Positions 56,116 to 64,000 are shown, numbered from the stretch's first letter. The stretch is 64,000 bases of DNA from Ruminiclostridium cellobioparum DSM 1351 = ATCC 15832 (GCF_000621505.1 NZ_JHYD01000024.1:62001-126000); one strand, 5' to 3'. Program-made: numbers and translations. Notes: a model not told the origin generated them from the sequence alone.

Positions 56116-57363
56116 ATGAAATTTAATACTATTGAAGAGGCCATAGAAGATATAAGGCAGGGAAGGATGATCATAGTCGTGGATGATGAGGACCGTGAAA
56201 ATGAAGGGGACCTCCTGATGGCTGCTGAAAAGGTAACTCCCGGGAGCATTAACTTTATGGCCTCATATGGAAGAGGAATGATATGTGCCCCAGTGACCGA
56301 AGCACGTGCCGGAGAGTTGGGGCTTGGCCTGATGGTGGAGAGGAATACCGAAAGTATGAAAACCGCATTTACCGTCACTGTGGATCACAAAAGCTCCACA
56401 ACGGGCATATCGGCCCATGAAAGGGCAAACACCGTAAAGAAGCTGGTGGACCCCGGTTCGGGCAGCAATGACTTTTTGAGACCGGGACACATATTTCCGC
56501 TGATTGCCAGGGATGGCGGTGTATTGAAGCGTTCGGGGCATACCGAGGCGGCAGTGGATCTTGCGAGAATGGCAGGTTTGTATCCTGCCGGAGTGATATG
56601 TGAGATCATGAATGATGATGGAACCATGGCAAGAGTACCCCAGTTGATGGAATTTTCAAAAAAGCATGCTCTCAAAGTAATAACTGTAGCCGAATTGATC
56701 AGATATAGAAGAAACAATGAAAAACTGGTAAAGGCGGCCGCCTTTGCCGAACTTCCCACCGAATACGGGGATTTCACCATTGCGGCCTATGAAAATGTTG
56801 TAAACGGCGAACACCATGTTGCCCTGGTCAAAGGGGACATAGGCAGTTCAGATGAACCTGTGCTGGTAAGGGTGCATTCAGAGTGCCTGACGGGGGATGC
56901 CTTCCACTCAAAGAGATGTGACTGCGGAGAACAGCTGGATGCCGCAATGAGACAGATCGGCAGCGAAGGAAGGGGCATACTGCTGTATATGCGTCAGGAG
57001 GGGCGCGGGATAGGTCTGGTAAATAAAATACGTGCCTATGAACTGCAGGATAAGGGTAAGGATACGGTGGAGGCCAATGAACTGCTGGGTTTTGCTCCGG
57101 ATTTGCGGGAATACGGTATTGGCGCCCAGATACTTTATGATCTGGGTGTGAGAAAAATAAGGCTTCTGACCAATAATCCCAAAAAAGTGGTCGGACTGGA
57201 GGGATACGGACTTGAGGTGGTTGAAAGAGTGCCTATCACGGTTCAAACCAATGAGTCAAATGAATTTTACATGAGGACGAAAAAGGAAAAGATGGGACAT
57301 ATACTCGGTGATGTCAATATTGACACAAATACACTAAAACATCAGGAGGGCGGTAAAGTATGA
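56116..57363 (+). CDS. ribBA: Bifunctional 3,4-dihydroxy-2-butanone 4-phosphate synthase / GTP cyclohydrolase II
   Basis: 415 residues. The DHBP synthase half (1-200) has [12 protein letters not shown] and [10 protein letters not shown]. The GTP cyclohydrolase II half (205-400) has zinc ligands in [18 protein letters not shown] and the catalytic RQEGRGIGL. It supplies both precursors of the pathway. AAAGGAGGAG precedes the ATG. Its stop overlaps the ribH start by four bases. Confidence 0.97.
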   Translation: MKFNTIEEAIEDIRQGRMIIVVDDEDRENEGDLLMAAEKVTPGSINFMASYGRGMICAPVTEARAGELGLGLMVERNTESMKTAFTVTVDHKSSTTGISAHERANTVKKLVDPGSGSNDFLRPGHIFPLIARDGGVLKRSGHTEAAVDLARMAGLYPAGVICEIMNDDGTMARVPQLMEFSKKHALKVITVAELIRYRRNNEKLVKAAAFAELPTEYGDFTIAAYENVVNGEHHVALVKGDIGSSDEPVLVRVHSECLTGDAFHSKRCDCGEQLDAAMRQIGSEGRGILLYMRQEGRGIGLVNKIRAYELQDKGKDTVEANELLGFAPDLREYGIGAQILYDLGVRKIRLLTNNPKKVVGLEGYGLEVVERVPITVQTNESNEFYMRTKKEKMGHILGDVNIDTNTLKHQEGGKV

Positions 57364-57830
57364 CAATAAAAACACATGAAGGAAATTTGATTGCAGAGGG
57401 TTTAAAGTTGGGCATTATTACAGGCAGGTTCAACGAATTTATCAGCAGCAGGCTGCTAAGCGGCGCAATAGATGCCATTTCAAGGCACGGCGGAAAAGAA
57501 GAGGACATCGAAGCAGCCTGGGTGCCGGGTGCTTTTGAGATACCCCTTGCGGCACAAAAAATGGCAGCTTCTCAAAAATTTGATGCGCTCATCTGCCTTG
57601 GAGCCGTCATAAGGGGTTCTACACCGCATTTCGACTATGTTGCCGGTGAAGTGGCAAAGGGCATTGCAAAGGTTTCGTTGGATACCGGGATTCCTGTGAT
57701 ATTTGGAGTTCTGACAACAGATACCATAGAGCAGGCTGTCGAAAGAGCGGGAACAAAAGCTGGAAACAAGGGATATGATGCTGCTGTGACCGCCATCGAA
57801 ATGGCAAATCTGCTTAAACAGTTAAAATAA
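57360..57830 (+). CDS. ribH: 6,7-dimethyl-8-ribityllumazine synthase
   Basis: 156 residues. The substrate loop GRFNEFI, the [11 protein letters not shown] segment, [14 protein letters not shown] with the catalytic His, and [11 protein letters not shown] are intact. It condenses the RibD product with the RibBA butanone phosphate. Last gene of the operon. No clear terminator follows; 57831-57950 is AT-rich and empty. Confidence 0.97.
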   Translation: MTIKTHEGNLIAEGLKLGIITGRFNEFISSRLLSGAIDAISRHGGKEEDIEAAWVPGAFEIPLAAQKMAASQKFDALICLGAVIRGSTPHFDYVAGEVAKGIAKVSLDTGIPVIFGVLTTDTIEQAVERAGTKAGNKGYDAAVTAIEMANLLKQLK

Positions 57831-57952
57831 TGACAAATATGCCTTTCAAATACATTTTATTTAAAAATAATGCATGTATAAGCTAAATTTAACACCTATA
57901 AAAATTTGATTTATAAATAAAAATAAATATATAAAAAAAATCATTTGCTACC

Positions 57953-57981
57953 TTGAAACCTTTAAATTGTTAGAGTAGGAT
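57953..57981 (+). promoter_or_regulatory. Putative promoter of the 46-residue peptide gene
   Basis: TTGAAA (57953-57958), 17 bases, TAGGAT (57976-57981). The transcript would start close to the structured leader. Confidence 0.45.
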
Positions 57982-57990
57982 AATCTATAT

Positions 57991-58037
57991 AAGAGCCGAC
58001 AAAAGGACAGGCGCAATGGAGTATTAAACAGGCTCTT
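57991..58037 (+). ncRNA. Structured leader of the 46-residue peptide gene
   Basis: AAGAGCC (57991-57997) pairs with GGCTCTT (58031-58037) around a 33-base loop containing AGGACAGGCGCAATGGAG. About 115 bases separate it from the start codon. It is not a riboswitch class that I recognise. Confidence 0.4.
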
Positions 58038-58152
58038 GTACGGTTTTGGGAAGTGAAAATGTAAGTGCACACGTAATTGGTTAATGTAATCACTGTTAAA
58101 AAATCGAGGTTTGGACACCGGTTTATTTAATCAAATTATAGGAGGTTTTATT

Positions 58153-58293
58153 ATGAAAGGCTGGAATCCGTTTGGAAAGGTAGACATGGAAATTGGCAGT
58201 TTTTTAAAGGCATCGCCGTTCAATAAGGAATATAAATGGGGGAAGACAGAAGATTCCGGTAATTCTGAAAAAGATGATAAAAAAGGTAAATAA
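58153..58293 (+). CDS. 46-residue hydrophilic peptide of unknown function
   Basis: ATG 58153 with TAGGAGG 8 bases upstream; the frame is open 14 codons further but without a ribosome site. The N-terminal half (MKGWNPFGKVDMEIGSF) is aromatic and the C-terminus is Lys/Asp-rich (KTEDSGNSEKDDKKGK). No signal peptide or transmembrane helix. A strong ribosome site, its own promoter and a terminator argue that it is real. A peptide signal or small regulator are guesses. Confidence 0.6.
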   Translation: MKGWNPFGKVDMEIGSFLKASPFNKEYKWGKTEDSGNSEKDDKKGK

Positions 58294-58307
58294 AAAAGGT
58301 AAATAGA

Positions 58308-58341
58308 TAAAACCTGGCAGATATTTTTGCCGGGTTTTTTT
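58308..58341 (+). terminator. Terminator after the small peptide gene
   Basis: AAAACCTGGCA, loop, TGCCGGGTTTTTTT. Confidence 0.88.
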
Positions 58342-58430
58342 GAACAAAGTTTACAGAATCCTGGAAAATTAAGCTTTGTAACGGATTTTTAACATACCCT
58401 GACTCTACAATATGGTAAAATTAATAAATA

Positions 58431-58457
58431 TAAACCAGTGGCTGCCGGACCGATATA
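58431..58457 (+). promoter_or_regulatory. SigD (FliA-type) motility promoter
   Basis: TAAA (58431-58434), 15 bases, CCGATATA (58450-58457), nearly the SigD consensus TAAA-N15-GCCGATAT. Bases 58435-58441 and 58476-58482 (CCAGTGG/CCACTGG) could also pair. The downstream 30 bases are conserved at 5589-5628. Confidence 0.65.
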
Positions 58458-58539
58458 CGTTTCAGATGTTACAGACCACTGGAAGTTATTTGAAAATTTT
58501 GCTAGAAAATAATCGAAAGACAGAGGTTAAAGGGTTAAA

Positions 58540-60342
58540 ATGAAAAATTTAAAATCAGCAATACGTATAATTCTGATTCTTGCAATGCTGGTCAGTTTTG
58601 TACCCAATCTGACTTTGTCAGCACAGGCCGAACCGGAACAGAAGCTGGAACTGCACGCTTTCTATCCTGCTCAGGTGACATTTTCCGAAAGTATGAAAAA
58701 ATACATAGATGAACTTGATTCGGTAAGTTTTGCATGGGGCAGAATGTACGCTGACCTGGACCAGGGGGTGGTTACCGGGCTGGGTATAAATGGGAATACA
58801 ATGTTTTATTATCCTGCGGATTATACTGATGTATTGAAATATGCCAAAAGCAAAAATAAATCCATCCAGCTGAACATTTTTTCCGACAGCGTCAACGCAA
58901 TAGCAATATTGCCCTATGAGGAACAGCGGAATAAGGCGGTAAATGCGATAGTAGAATTGCTGAAGAACGAAGCGGGCAATGGCAGCGGCATTTATTTCGA
59001 CGGTGTGGTAATTGACTTTGAAGGACTTCAGGATAAGGATATCAGCGGCAAAACCATGATTATTGGAGGAAAGTCTGTCAGCGACTGGTATAATCAATTC
59101 CTTAAGGAGCTGAAAGCCCGGCTGAATGGCATTAACAAAAAAATGTATGTTGCCGTTAATCCTCTATTGAATTATTCAGGCTACAATTACGGTGAAATAG
59201 CGGCTACAGCCGACAAGATGATTGTAATGGCCCATGACTACGAGCCGGTAACCGTTCTGGACAAAGGACAGGTAATGCAGTATGCCGGATACAACAGCCT
59301 GAGTCCTATTGACGGTCTGGCACCTATCAAGAAAATAAAACTTGCGATGGAAGATATAAAAAAGAATGTGGATAAGGCAAATCTGTCCAGAGTGATGCTT
59401 CAAATCAATTTTGATGCGGCACAATGGCGGTTTGAAGCTGCATCAGCCGATGCATGGAATAAGATCCCCGGATCGGTTATAAGCATGGAAAACAGGAATA
59501 CACCTACATATCAGATGCTCTATAACCGCATTCAGAATACCGACGGCAAGGCGGTAAAAATGGCTTACGGATACAATAACGAGCTTCAGGGCCCTGTGCT
59601 CCAGTTTTATAATGCAGTCGACCATACATATAATGTTGCTTTGTATGAGAACAGCAAAAGTATAAAGGCAAAAATAGATATGGTAAAGGAATACGGCCTT
59701 GGCGGTATCTCCCTGTGGAGCCTGGCAAATGTACCCGACTATACCGACAAGACCTCAAAAGCATATGGCCTTGATGTATGGGACAGCATATTAAGTGCTC
59801 TGCCTGTGATGACCCCGGCAGCACCCGGTGCAAAGGTGACCTTTAATGACGGAGTGGTTGAAGCAGCAGTGAGAAAGCAGCTGATGAAGCCCACTGGAAC
59901 CATATACAGCAGCGAATTGTCCAAAGTGTACAGACTTGCCGTACCGTCGGGGGTAAAAACACTTTCCGACCTGAAAAAACTTACCAACCTGGAGTATCTG
60001 GATATAAGCAACGCCCAGATAACGGATATAACCAGCTTAAGCTATTTGAAAAATCTCAGGGTGTTATACCTCCAGAGGAATAACATATCCGATATTTCGC
60101 CGCTTAAGGGGCTTACCGGGCTTGAAGTGCTGTCACTGAACGGAAACAGGATTTCAAGCATAAGTTCATTATCGGCATTAACCTCGCTGACGGAATTATA
60201 TATCAGGGACAATATAATAACGGATTATTCACCATTGGTTAATTTAAAGAAGTTGAATATTCTGTACTTAAAGGGCAATACCTCGGTAAATTATGCAAAG
60301 CTTGACAGTATAAAAGCAGGATTGGTTGAGAAGGATTTTTAG
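58540..60342 (+). CDS. Secreted GH18-like protein with C-terminal leucine-rich repeats
   Basis: 600 residues. Signal peptide 1-31 (…LSAQA). A GH18-type barrel (35-420) carries the active-site strand FDGVVIDFEG, in which Asp-x-x-x-Asp-x-Glu matches the catalytic DxxDxDxE pattern, and ends with GGISLWSLAN. A linker leads to four or five SDS22/internalin-type leucine-rich repeats (about 465-585; LEYLDISNAQITDITSLSYL). Likely a peptidoglycan- or chitin-active wall protein with a protein- or sugar-binding tail. The SigD-like promoter suggests expression with motility or cell separation genes. Confidence 0.85.
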   Translation: MKNLKSAIRIILILAMLVSFVPNLTLSAQAEPEQKLELHAFYPAQVTFSESMKKYIDELDSVSFAWGRMYADLDQGVVTGLGINGNTMFYYPADYTDVLKYAKSKNKSIQLNIFSDSVNAIAILPYEEQRNKAVNAIVELLKNEAGNGSGIYFDGVVIDFEGLQDKDISGKTMIIGGKSVSDWYNQFLKELKARLNGINKKMYVAVNPLLNYSGYNYGEIAATADKMIVMAHDYEPVTVLDKGQVMQYAGYNSLSPIDGLAPIKKIKLAMEDIKKNVDKANLSRVMLQINFDAAQWRFEAASADAWNKIPGSVISMENRNTPTYQMLYNRIQNTDGKAVKMAYGYNNELQGPVLQFYNAVDHTYNVALYENSKSIKAKIDMVKEYGLGGISLWSLANVPDYTDKTSKAYGLDVWDSILSALPVMTPAAPGAKVTFNDGVVEAAVRKQLMKPTGTIYSSELSKVYRLAVPSGVKTLSDLKKLTNLEYLDISNAQITDITSLSYLKNLRVLYLQRNNISDISPLKGLTGLEVLSLNGNRISSISSLSALTSLTELYIRDNIITDYSPLVNLKKLNILYLKGNTSVNYAKLDSIKAGLVEKDF

Positions 60343-60557
60343 CAATAGGGTTACTATATCCGTTTACCATAAAAATTTTTTAAAACAATGTACCTAATGG
60401 GTTGTGTATGCTATAATTCGTTATATATCAATTTTTGCTGGAAATAAGCTGCTTGTTTGGTGAAATACTTTCATAGAGTATTGTATAAAAACATTAAATG
60501 AGTCATTGTGCATTTCCCGCTTATACCGCCTGCGAGGAAGGCGGAACGGAGGGTTAC

Positions 60558-61097
60558 ATGAAGAAATATTTTACCGGCGCCTGGGCGGTTTTTAAGAACT
60601 ACTTATTTGCAATGATTTTCTTTTATATATTTTTTATAGGCTTTTATTCCAAGGCCAGCCTTTTTTCCATTGCAATTTTTATTGTAATGATTTTCCTGAT
60701 ATATTCCGAACTGCACCACCTGACCGGAGTTGACAAAAGGCGGTATGGCAGTGTAAAGCTGACCGACAGTATCATATATGCCTTGATTGCAATAGCTCCC
60801 ATGGTACTGCTGCAAATAATCATTTCATTCCTCAGTTTTGAGTCACCGATTATTAATTTTGATGTCTTAAAGCTGAATCTGATAAAAGGGCTGACGGCTC
60901 CCATGCTGTTTATTGCAAAGCTGGGCGGATACCAGGTACCCGGATATATAGCAGCCTGGGCCACAGTTGTTATAATGTCCTTTCTGGGATATTTCGCAGG
61001 TTACAAGGCTTTTGACCTGAATGCGTTTATAAGACGGCTTTTTGGCCTTCAACCCAAGAAGAGGCCTACGACTAATAAAAAGAGAAGGTTCTGGTAA
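60558..61097 (+). CDS. Integral membrane protein of unknown function
   Basis: 179 residues from ATG 60558 (CGGAGGG 5 bases upstream); the frame is open 20 codons further but lacks a site. Four hydrophobic helices at about 10-30, 32-50, 70-95 and 130-152, and a basic C-terminus (KKRPTTNKKRR). No family recognised. A TGCTATAAT extended -10 at about 60409-60417 may drive it. The HEAT-like gene follows after 2 bases and is probably co-transcribed. Confidence 0.7.
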   Translation: MKKYFTGAWAVFKNYLFAMIFFYIFFIGFYSKASLFSIAIFIVMIFLIYSELHHLTGVDKRRYGSVKLTDSIIYALIAIAPMVLLQIIISFLSFESPIINFDVLKLNLIKGLTAPMLFIAKLGGYQVPGYIAAWATVVIMSFLGYFAGYKAFDLNAFIRRLFGLQPKKRPTTNKKRRFW

Positions 61098-61099
61098 AA

Positions 61100-61951
61100 A
61101 TGACAAAGAACACTATAGTGGCTGAAAGTTATAATCTTGCTGTTGATGCCGGTTTTAGCAGCTATCTTGAAGAACATGCTACCAGTGAGAATTGTGAAAT
61201 AAAAGTAGACGAAGAAAAGCTGGTAGCTGAAATAGAGTTTGAATGGTTGAATTCAAAGCTTCCAGAACTTGATATGCAAACTCCCATGGAGTATATAAAT
61301 TCCATCTCTTCTCTGGAGGAACTTACAGAATTATTTATAGATATCTCATCTGTTTCAGATGTGGGTGTGCCCGATATTCTTATGGCCAGACTGAAAGAAT
61401 ACGGAAAAGAGGCAGCCGATAAATTGTTCGGCTTTGTAAAGGCCTGGCTGGAAAACAAGGAACCCAAAAAAGTTTTAGCCGTATCGCAGTCGGTATATGC
61501 CATCGGATGTTTCAGATACCCTGAATATAAGAAAAAACTGATTGAGCTGCTGCTGGAGTGCTTTAGAGATGACTTGATTTCCGAAGCCGTATGTGCGGCT
61601 TTAGTGGAATATGATGTGGATGTTCTGGAGGATTTGATAAAGACCTTCCATGCAACAGAGCAGTCTGAAATACAGGAACATTTATTGGCCTGTGTTGCCG
61701 AGATATCCAGGGACAATCAGTCCGATGAGATTTTTTATTTCCTTAAGCATGCTTTCAGAGTGGTTTCAAATCTGAAACTTGCCGTGGAGGTGCTTGGGGA
61801 TTATGGTGACGGAAGGGCTATCCCACTGTTAAGAGGCTATATTCTTAAGAATATAAAAGAAATGGACAGGTCGACCTTCAACCATGTGCGTGCTGTAATC
61901 AAGAAATTGGGCGGAGAAATAGACGATCTGGTATACACCAGTCAAAGCTGA
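61100..61951 (+). CDS. HEAT-like helical repeat protein of unknown function
   Basis: 283 residues, almost entirely helical. The region 95-270 has HEAT-like helix pairs (AVCAALVEYDVDVLEDLIKTF; LAVEVLGDYGDGRAIPLLRGYI). An acidic N-terminal segment precedes it. Such repeats usually bind proteins. ATG 61100 follows the membrane-protein stop by two bases. A terminator ends the unit. Confidence 0.7.
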   Translation: MTKNTIVAESYNLAVDAGFSSYLEEHATSENCEIKVDEEKLVAEIEFEWLNSKLPELDMQTPMEYINSISSLEELTELFIDISSVSDVGVPDILMARLKEYGKEAADKLFGFVKAWLENKEPKKVLAVSQSVYAIGCFRYPEYKKKLIELLLECFRDDLISEAVCAALVEYDVDVLEDLIKTFHATEQSEIQEHLLACVAEISRDNQSDEIFYFLKHAFRVVSNLKLAVEVLGDYGDGRAIPLLRGYILKNIKEMDRSTFNHVRAVIKKLGGEIDDLVYTSQS

Positions 61952-61974
61952 AAATTATTATTATGAACCCGATA

Positions 61975-62012
61975 AAAAAGGACATATCCGGATGATGGAT
62001 ATGTCCTTTTTA
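61975..62012. terminator. Terminator after the HEAT-like gene
   Basis: AAAAAGGACATATCC, 7-base loop, GGATATGTCCTTTTT; symmetrical, so it may work in both directions. Confidence 0.9.
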
Positions 62013-62016
62013 AAAT

Positions 62017-62435
62017 AACGCGTTGTGTTAGTTAATTTAATATGCTTTCCCGGGTAAAATCCAGTTGTAAAGGCCACATGAAACAGCTTTAACACATGTC
62101 GGTACAATCAATAGCGCTCCCGACCGCTATCCATCAATGGATCGCCTCCGAAGTTCTTGCCTGAAATAGTATGGCTTACTCAAGCACCTCTTTGCCGTCG
62201 CAGCGACTCGACCATCCGGGTCTCGCGTGCTGCTCAAATTGACCTCCTGTCAATTTCCCGGCACGATGTACTTGAATAAGCCTACAAATTTCAAGCAAGC
62301 TCTTCTAATCAGGCTTCTCATTGATGGATACGTTCTCGCGCACTATTGAAGCACGGTTCTTTAAAGCTGTTCCCGGTGGGGTAGCAGCTATTTATTACGG
62401 AAAGTACCTGTGCGGTTAAACTAACTTAACGCGTT
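62017..62435 (-). mobile_element. Non-coding element 1 with inverted ends
   Basis: Left end AACGCGTTGTGTTAGTT (62017-62033) and right end AACTAACTTAACGCGTT (62419-62435) are inverted repeats (15 of 17). No ORF. The interior folds as described for 62109-62348. It is listed as MITE-like, but transposition is inferred only from the inverted ends. Confidence 0.55.
62109..62348 (-). ncRNA. Large structured RNA-like fold in element 1
   Basis: Long-range pairs, nested: 62109-62117 with 62340-62348 (9 bp, one G-U); 62128-62139 with 62319-62330 (12 bp exact); 62173-62184 with 62271-62282 (12 bp, one G-U); hairpin 62236-62243 with 62249-62256 (8 bp). On the minus strand the loop between the two outer stems reads GCGAGAAC. 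A CCGGG/CCCGG pair could form a pseudoknot. Such nested pairing over 240 bases with no ORF indicates a functional RNA. Family not recognised. Confidence 0.6.
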
Positions 62436-62667
62436 AATTTAACCTGTTATGCTAATCGAAATCTTGTTTTGCTTTACAGATAGACTTAATTAAAATCAAC
62501 TGGTACGCGAGAACAACTTCATGAAATAGGATGCACGGTTAAAAACAATTACGATTAAATTGTCGACGAAGGTAAAGTGTATTTTATGAAGTTAGTGCGG
62601 AAGTACCAGTTGATATAAAAAAATCACACAGGTAAAGCAAAAATTAAATTAATTAGCACAACGCGTT
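62428..62667 (+). mobile_element. Non-coding element 2 with inverted ends, adjoining element 1
   Basis: Shares AACGCGTT with the end of element 1. Its left arm (62445-62477) and right arm (62632-62662) are imperfect inverted repeats of GTAAAGCAAAA...ATTAGCAyAAC type. The right terminus is AACGCGTT at 62660-62667. No ORF. Confidence 0.55.
62495..62614 (+). ncRNA. Structured RNA-like fold in element 2, same core as element 1
   Basis: 62495-62506 pairs with 62603-62614 (12 bp exact), then the loop GCGAGAAC (62507-62514), then 62515-62528 with 62580-62593 (14 bp, one G-U), then a 6-bp hairpin 62545-62550/62558-62563. The side opposite the loop contains GCGG, as in element 1. Stem sequences are unrelated to those of element 1 while the loop is identical, which is the signature of a conserved RNA core. 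Confidence 0.6.
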
Positions 62668-62809
62668 AATTTAATTATAAATCCTTTTTTTATGCATATC
62701 GGAGATAGTTGTGAATATCCATAATAATAAGCATACTCTTACAGATAAAGTTCATAAACAAAAATTCATAAACAATTTTTTGCCGCTATTTGTGGCTCAT
62801 GGAGGTAAT

Positions 62810-63601
62810 ATGATAGTAGTAATCAGTAAAAAGAATATATTGTTCGTTTGCCTGCTGCTTTTATTCTCATTGACAGTTTTCAGCATTGGCTTTGCGGTCG
62901 ACTATTCAAAGCCGGTGACGGGAGATAAGCAGACAGACAATCCAGCTGCAGGTGAGCAGGCACCCGCGGAAACGGCACCTGCTCCAAGGACCGTAATACT
63001 TGATGCCGGCCACGGAGGGGAGGATCCCGGGGCGGTGAGCGATTACAGCGGTTTGAGAGAAAAGGATATAAATTTAAATATTGTAATGCTTATAAAAAAT
63101 CTGCTTGAAAAGGACGGCTACAGGGTTATTCTGACAAGAGAAACCGACCGGCTGGTTTACAGTGACGAAGCAAAAACCATATTGCAAAAGAGGAAAGAGG
63201 ACTTGACGAGAAGGAAAAAAATAATGGATGAGTCAGGAGCCGATATAGTTTTAAGCATACACCTGAATAAGTTCCCACAGACGAAATATCATGGGGCCCA
63301 GACCTTCTTCCCTCCAAATTCACCTGACAGCCAGAAACTTGCAAATGAAATACAGAACTCCATAAGACTGAATGCCGATAATGCCAATGACAGGGCAGCG
63401 CTTGTGAAAAAAGACCAGATAATGATATTAAAGAATCTCAAAACACCCACTGTAGTTGTGGAGTGCGGTTTCCTCTCCAATTCGGATGAAGAGAAGCTGC
63501 TGGGTAATGAGGAATATCAGAACAAACTGTCAGCAGCAATAAAGGCAGGGGTGGATAATTATTATAAAGCCAGGGATAAAGCCACGGAAAAAGGGAAATA
63601 A
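62810..63601 (+). CDS. cwlD: N-acetylmuramoyl-L-alanine amidase, CwlD type
   Basis: 263 residues from ATG 62810 (GGAGGTAAT 4-5 bases upstream). An N-terminal membrane anchor/signal (10-30) and an Amidase_3 domain (60-255) with zinc ligands in LDAGHGGEDPG, LREKDINL and SIHLN and the catalytic Glu in VVECGFLSN. The size and single domain match CwlD, which starts muramic-lactam formation in the spore cortex. The spore role is inferred from similarity. Confidence 0.88.
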   Translation: MIVVISKKNILFVCLLLLFSLTVFSIGFAVDYSKPVTGDKQTDNPAAGEQAPAETAPAPRTVILDAGHGGEDPGAVSDYSGLREKDINLNIVMLIKNLLEKDGYRVILTRETDRLVYSDEAKTILQKRKEDLTRRKKIMDESGADIVLSIHLNKFPQTKYHGAQTFFPPNSPDSQKLANEIQNSIRLNADNANDRAALVKKDQIMILKNLKTPTVVVECGFLSNSDEEKLLGNEEYQNKLSAAIKAGVDNYYKARDKATEKGK

Positions 63602-63619
63602 TAATTTACCGGTTTATTA

Positions 63620-63660
63620 ATCAGGGTTCTGCCATAAAGACAGCTCCCTGATTTTTTTGT
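63620..63660 (+). terminator. Terminator after cwlD
   Basis: ATCAGGG and CCCTGAT arms with CTG/CAG inside, followed by a 7-T run. Confidence 0.85.
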
Positions 63661-63680
63661 TGATTTTATATAGGGCTAAC

Positions 63681-63715
63681 TGTAAAGCAAAACAAAATTT
63701 CAATTAGCACAACAG
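63681..63715 (+). repeat. Third copy of the element-end sequence
   Basis: Inverted copy, 32 of 35 bases, of the element 2 left arm at 62443-62477. The pair therefore brackets element 2 and cwlD as inverted repeats 1.2 kb apart. Confidence 0.6.
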
Positions 63716-63778
63716 ATTAAATTACTGAAATTACTAACCGTATAAATAAAAAACGGGTAGCAGTATAAGCCCGAAGTT

Positions 63779-63787
63779 TGCTATAAT
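63779..63787 (+). promoter_or_regulatory. Extended -10 promoter of the ABC-F gene
   Basis: TGCTATAAT. The leader of about 80 bases contains a short GC-rich fold near 63805-63836, where ABC-F resistance genes often carry attenuators. Confidence 0.45.
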
Positions 63788-63870
63788 AAACTTGAAATTT
63801 GTCAGGCGTCGGAAAAATCATTCCGGTGAGTGTGCCAAAAACTTAAAATACTACTTATGGAGAAATAACA

Positions 63871-64000
63871 GTGATAGTACTTAACTGCAATAATATAGGA
63901 TTTTCTTATGGAACGGATACAATTATAAAAAATATCTCATTCAGCCTTCAGGAAAATGACAAAGCGGGTCTTGTGGGGGTGAACGGTGCGGGCAAATCAA
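63871..64000 (+). CDS. ABC-F family ATPase, N-terminal fragment cut by window edge
   Basis: The first 43 codons from GTG 63871 (TATGGAGA upstream): LNCNNIGFSYGTDTIIKNISF, then Walker A GVNGAGKS. This beginning is typical of cytosolic ABC-F proteins that act on the ribosome (Uup/EttA/resistance types). The rest lies outside the window, so the subtype is open. Confidence 0.8.
   Translation, partial: MIVLNCNNIGFSYGTDTIIKNISFSLQENDKAGLVGVNGAGKS

Noticed and set aside
58431-58490. Cyclic-di-GMP riboswitch before the GH18/LRR gene
   Set aside because: None of the conserved c-di-GMP-I or -II aptamer blocks is present; the short CCAGTGG/CCACTGG stem is insufficient.
62017-62667. Retron, group II intron or IscB/TnpB-type omega-RNA locus
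   Set aside because: No reverse transcriptase, intron domain V signature or nuclease ORF is within or next to the elements; the inverted ends alone do not support these classes.
62711-62809. GTG 62711 as the cwlD start
   Set aside because: The added 33 residues precede a normal membrane anchor, and ATG 62810 has a perfect GGAGG site.

Overview
The window looks like a chromosomal segment of an anaerobic, spore-forming, motile clostridium. Supporting evidence: a Ni carbon monoxide dehydrogenase gene, a small acid-soluble spore protein, a CwlD-type spore-cortex amidase and a Spo0E-like phosphatase, together with AGGAGG ribosome sites, frequent TTG/GTG starts and moderately AT-rich DNA. It is probably in the Ruminiclostridium/Acetivibrio neighbourhood, but I infer that from gene style and no marker gene proves it.

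Layout. 1-1642 is the 5' part of a divergent cooS on the minus strand. 1899-9924 is a signalling block: a periplasmic-binding sensor kinase, an AraC-type response regulator, a GGDEF-EAL protein, a methyl-accepting chemotaxis protein and a Spo0E-like peptide. 9974-20929 is a chemotaxis operon (cheY-cheA-cheW-mcp-cheR-cheB-cheD-hybrid kinase-receiver) behind a near-consensus promoter, with two strong intercistronic hairpins. 20983-30972 (minus strand) holds a GNAT gene and the arginine/carbamoyl-phosphate genes argF, carB, carA, argD, a PilZ gene, argB and argC. ArgR-type boxes overlap the argC and argD promoters, and carB and argD share a conserved two-hairpin leader.

31344-41713 carries an MsmX-type sugar-importer ATPase, an MFS transporter, a CdaR-like regulator, the ftsE-ftsX-M23 peptidase-CtpA cell-wall module, a spore protein, a methyltransferase, a cold-shock protein and Hsp33. 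41868-42706 is a tRNA cluster (Val, Asp, Phe, Gly, Cys) with three tandem copies of a ~100-nt structured repeat between Phe and Gly. The tRNA-Cys 3' half is duplicated exactly (82 bp) at 50963-51044, so 42742-50962 is an integrated island. Its integrase is truncated and frameshifted, and its cargo is defence-like: an XRE regulator, a SMEK protein, a small middle component and a DUF2326 ATPase (an ABC three-component system), then a PLD-type nuclease and an AIPR-family protein.

51277-53929 holds a GH127-like glycosidase and an AraC regulator with a problematic start. 54066-57830 is an FMN-riboswitch-controlled ribD-ribE-ribBA-ribH operon. The right end has a 46-residue peptide behind a structured leader, a GH18-like protein with leucine-rich repeats behind a SigD-like promoter, a membrane protein, a HEAT-like protein, cwlD and the start of an ABC-F gene.

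The most unusual non-coding region is 62017-62667. Two adjacent elements with inverted ends each encode a long-range-paired RNA-like fold with the same internal loop (GCGAGAAC), pointing in opposite directions. I do not recognise the family. The defence cassette, the riboswitch and the arg boxes belong to known classes; the RNA elements and the shared carB/argD leader are the best candidates for something undescribed.
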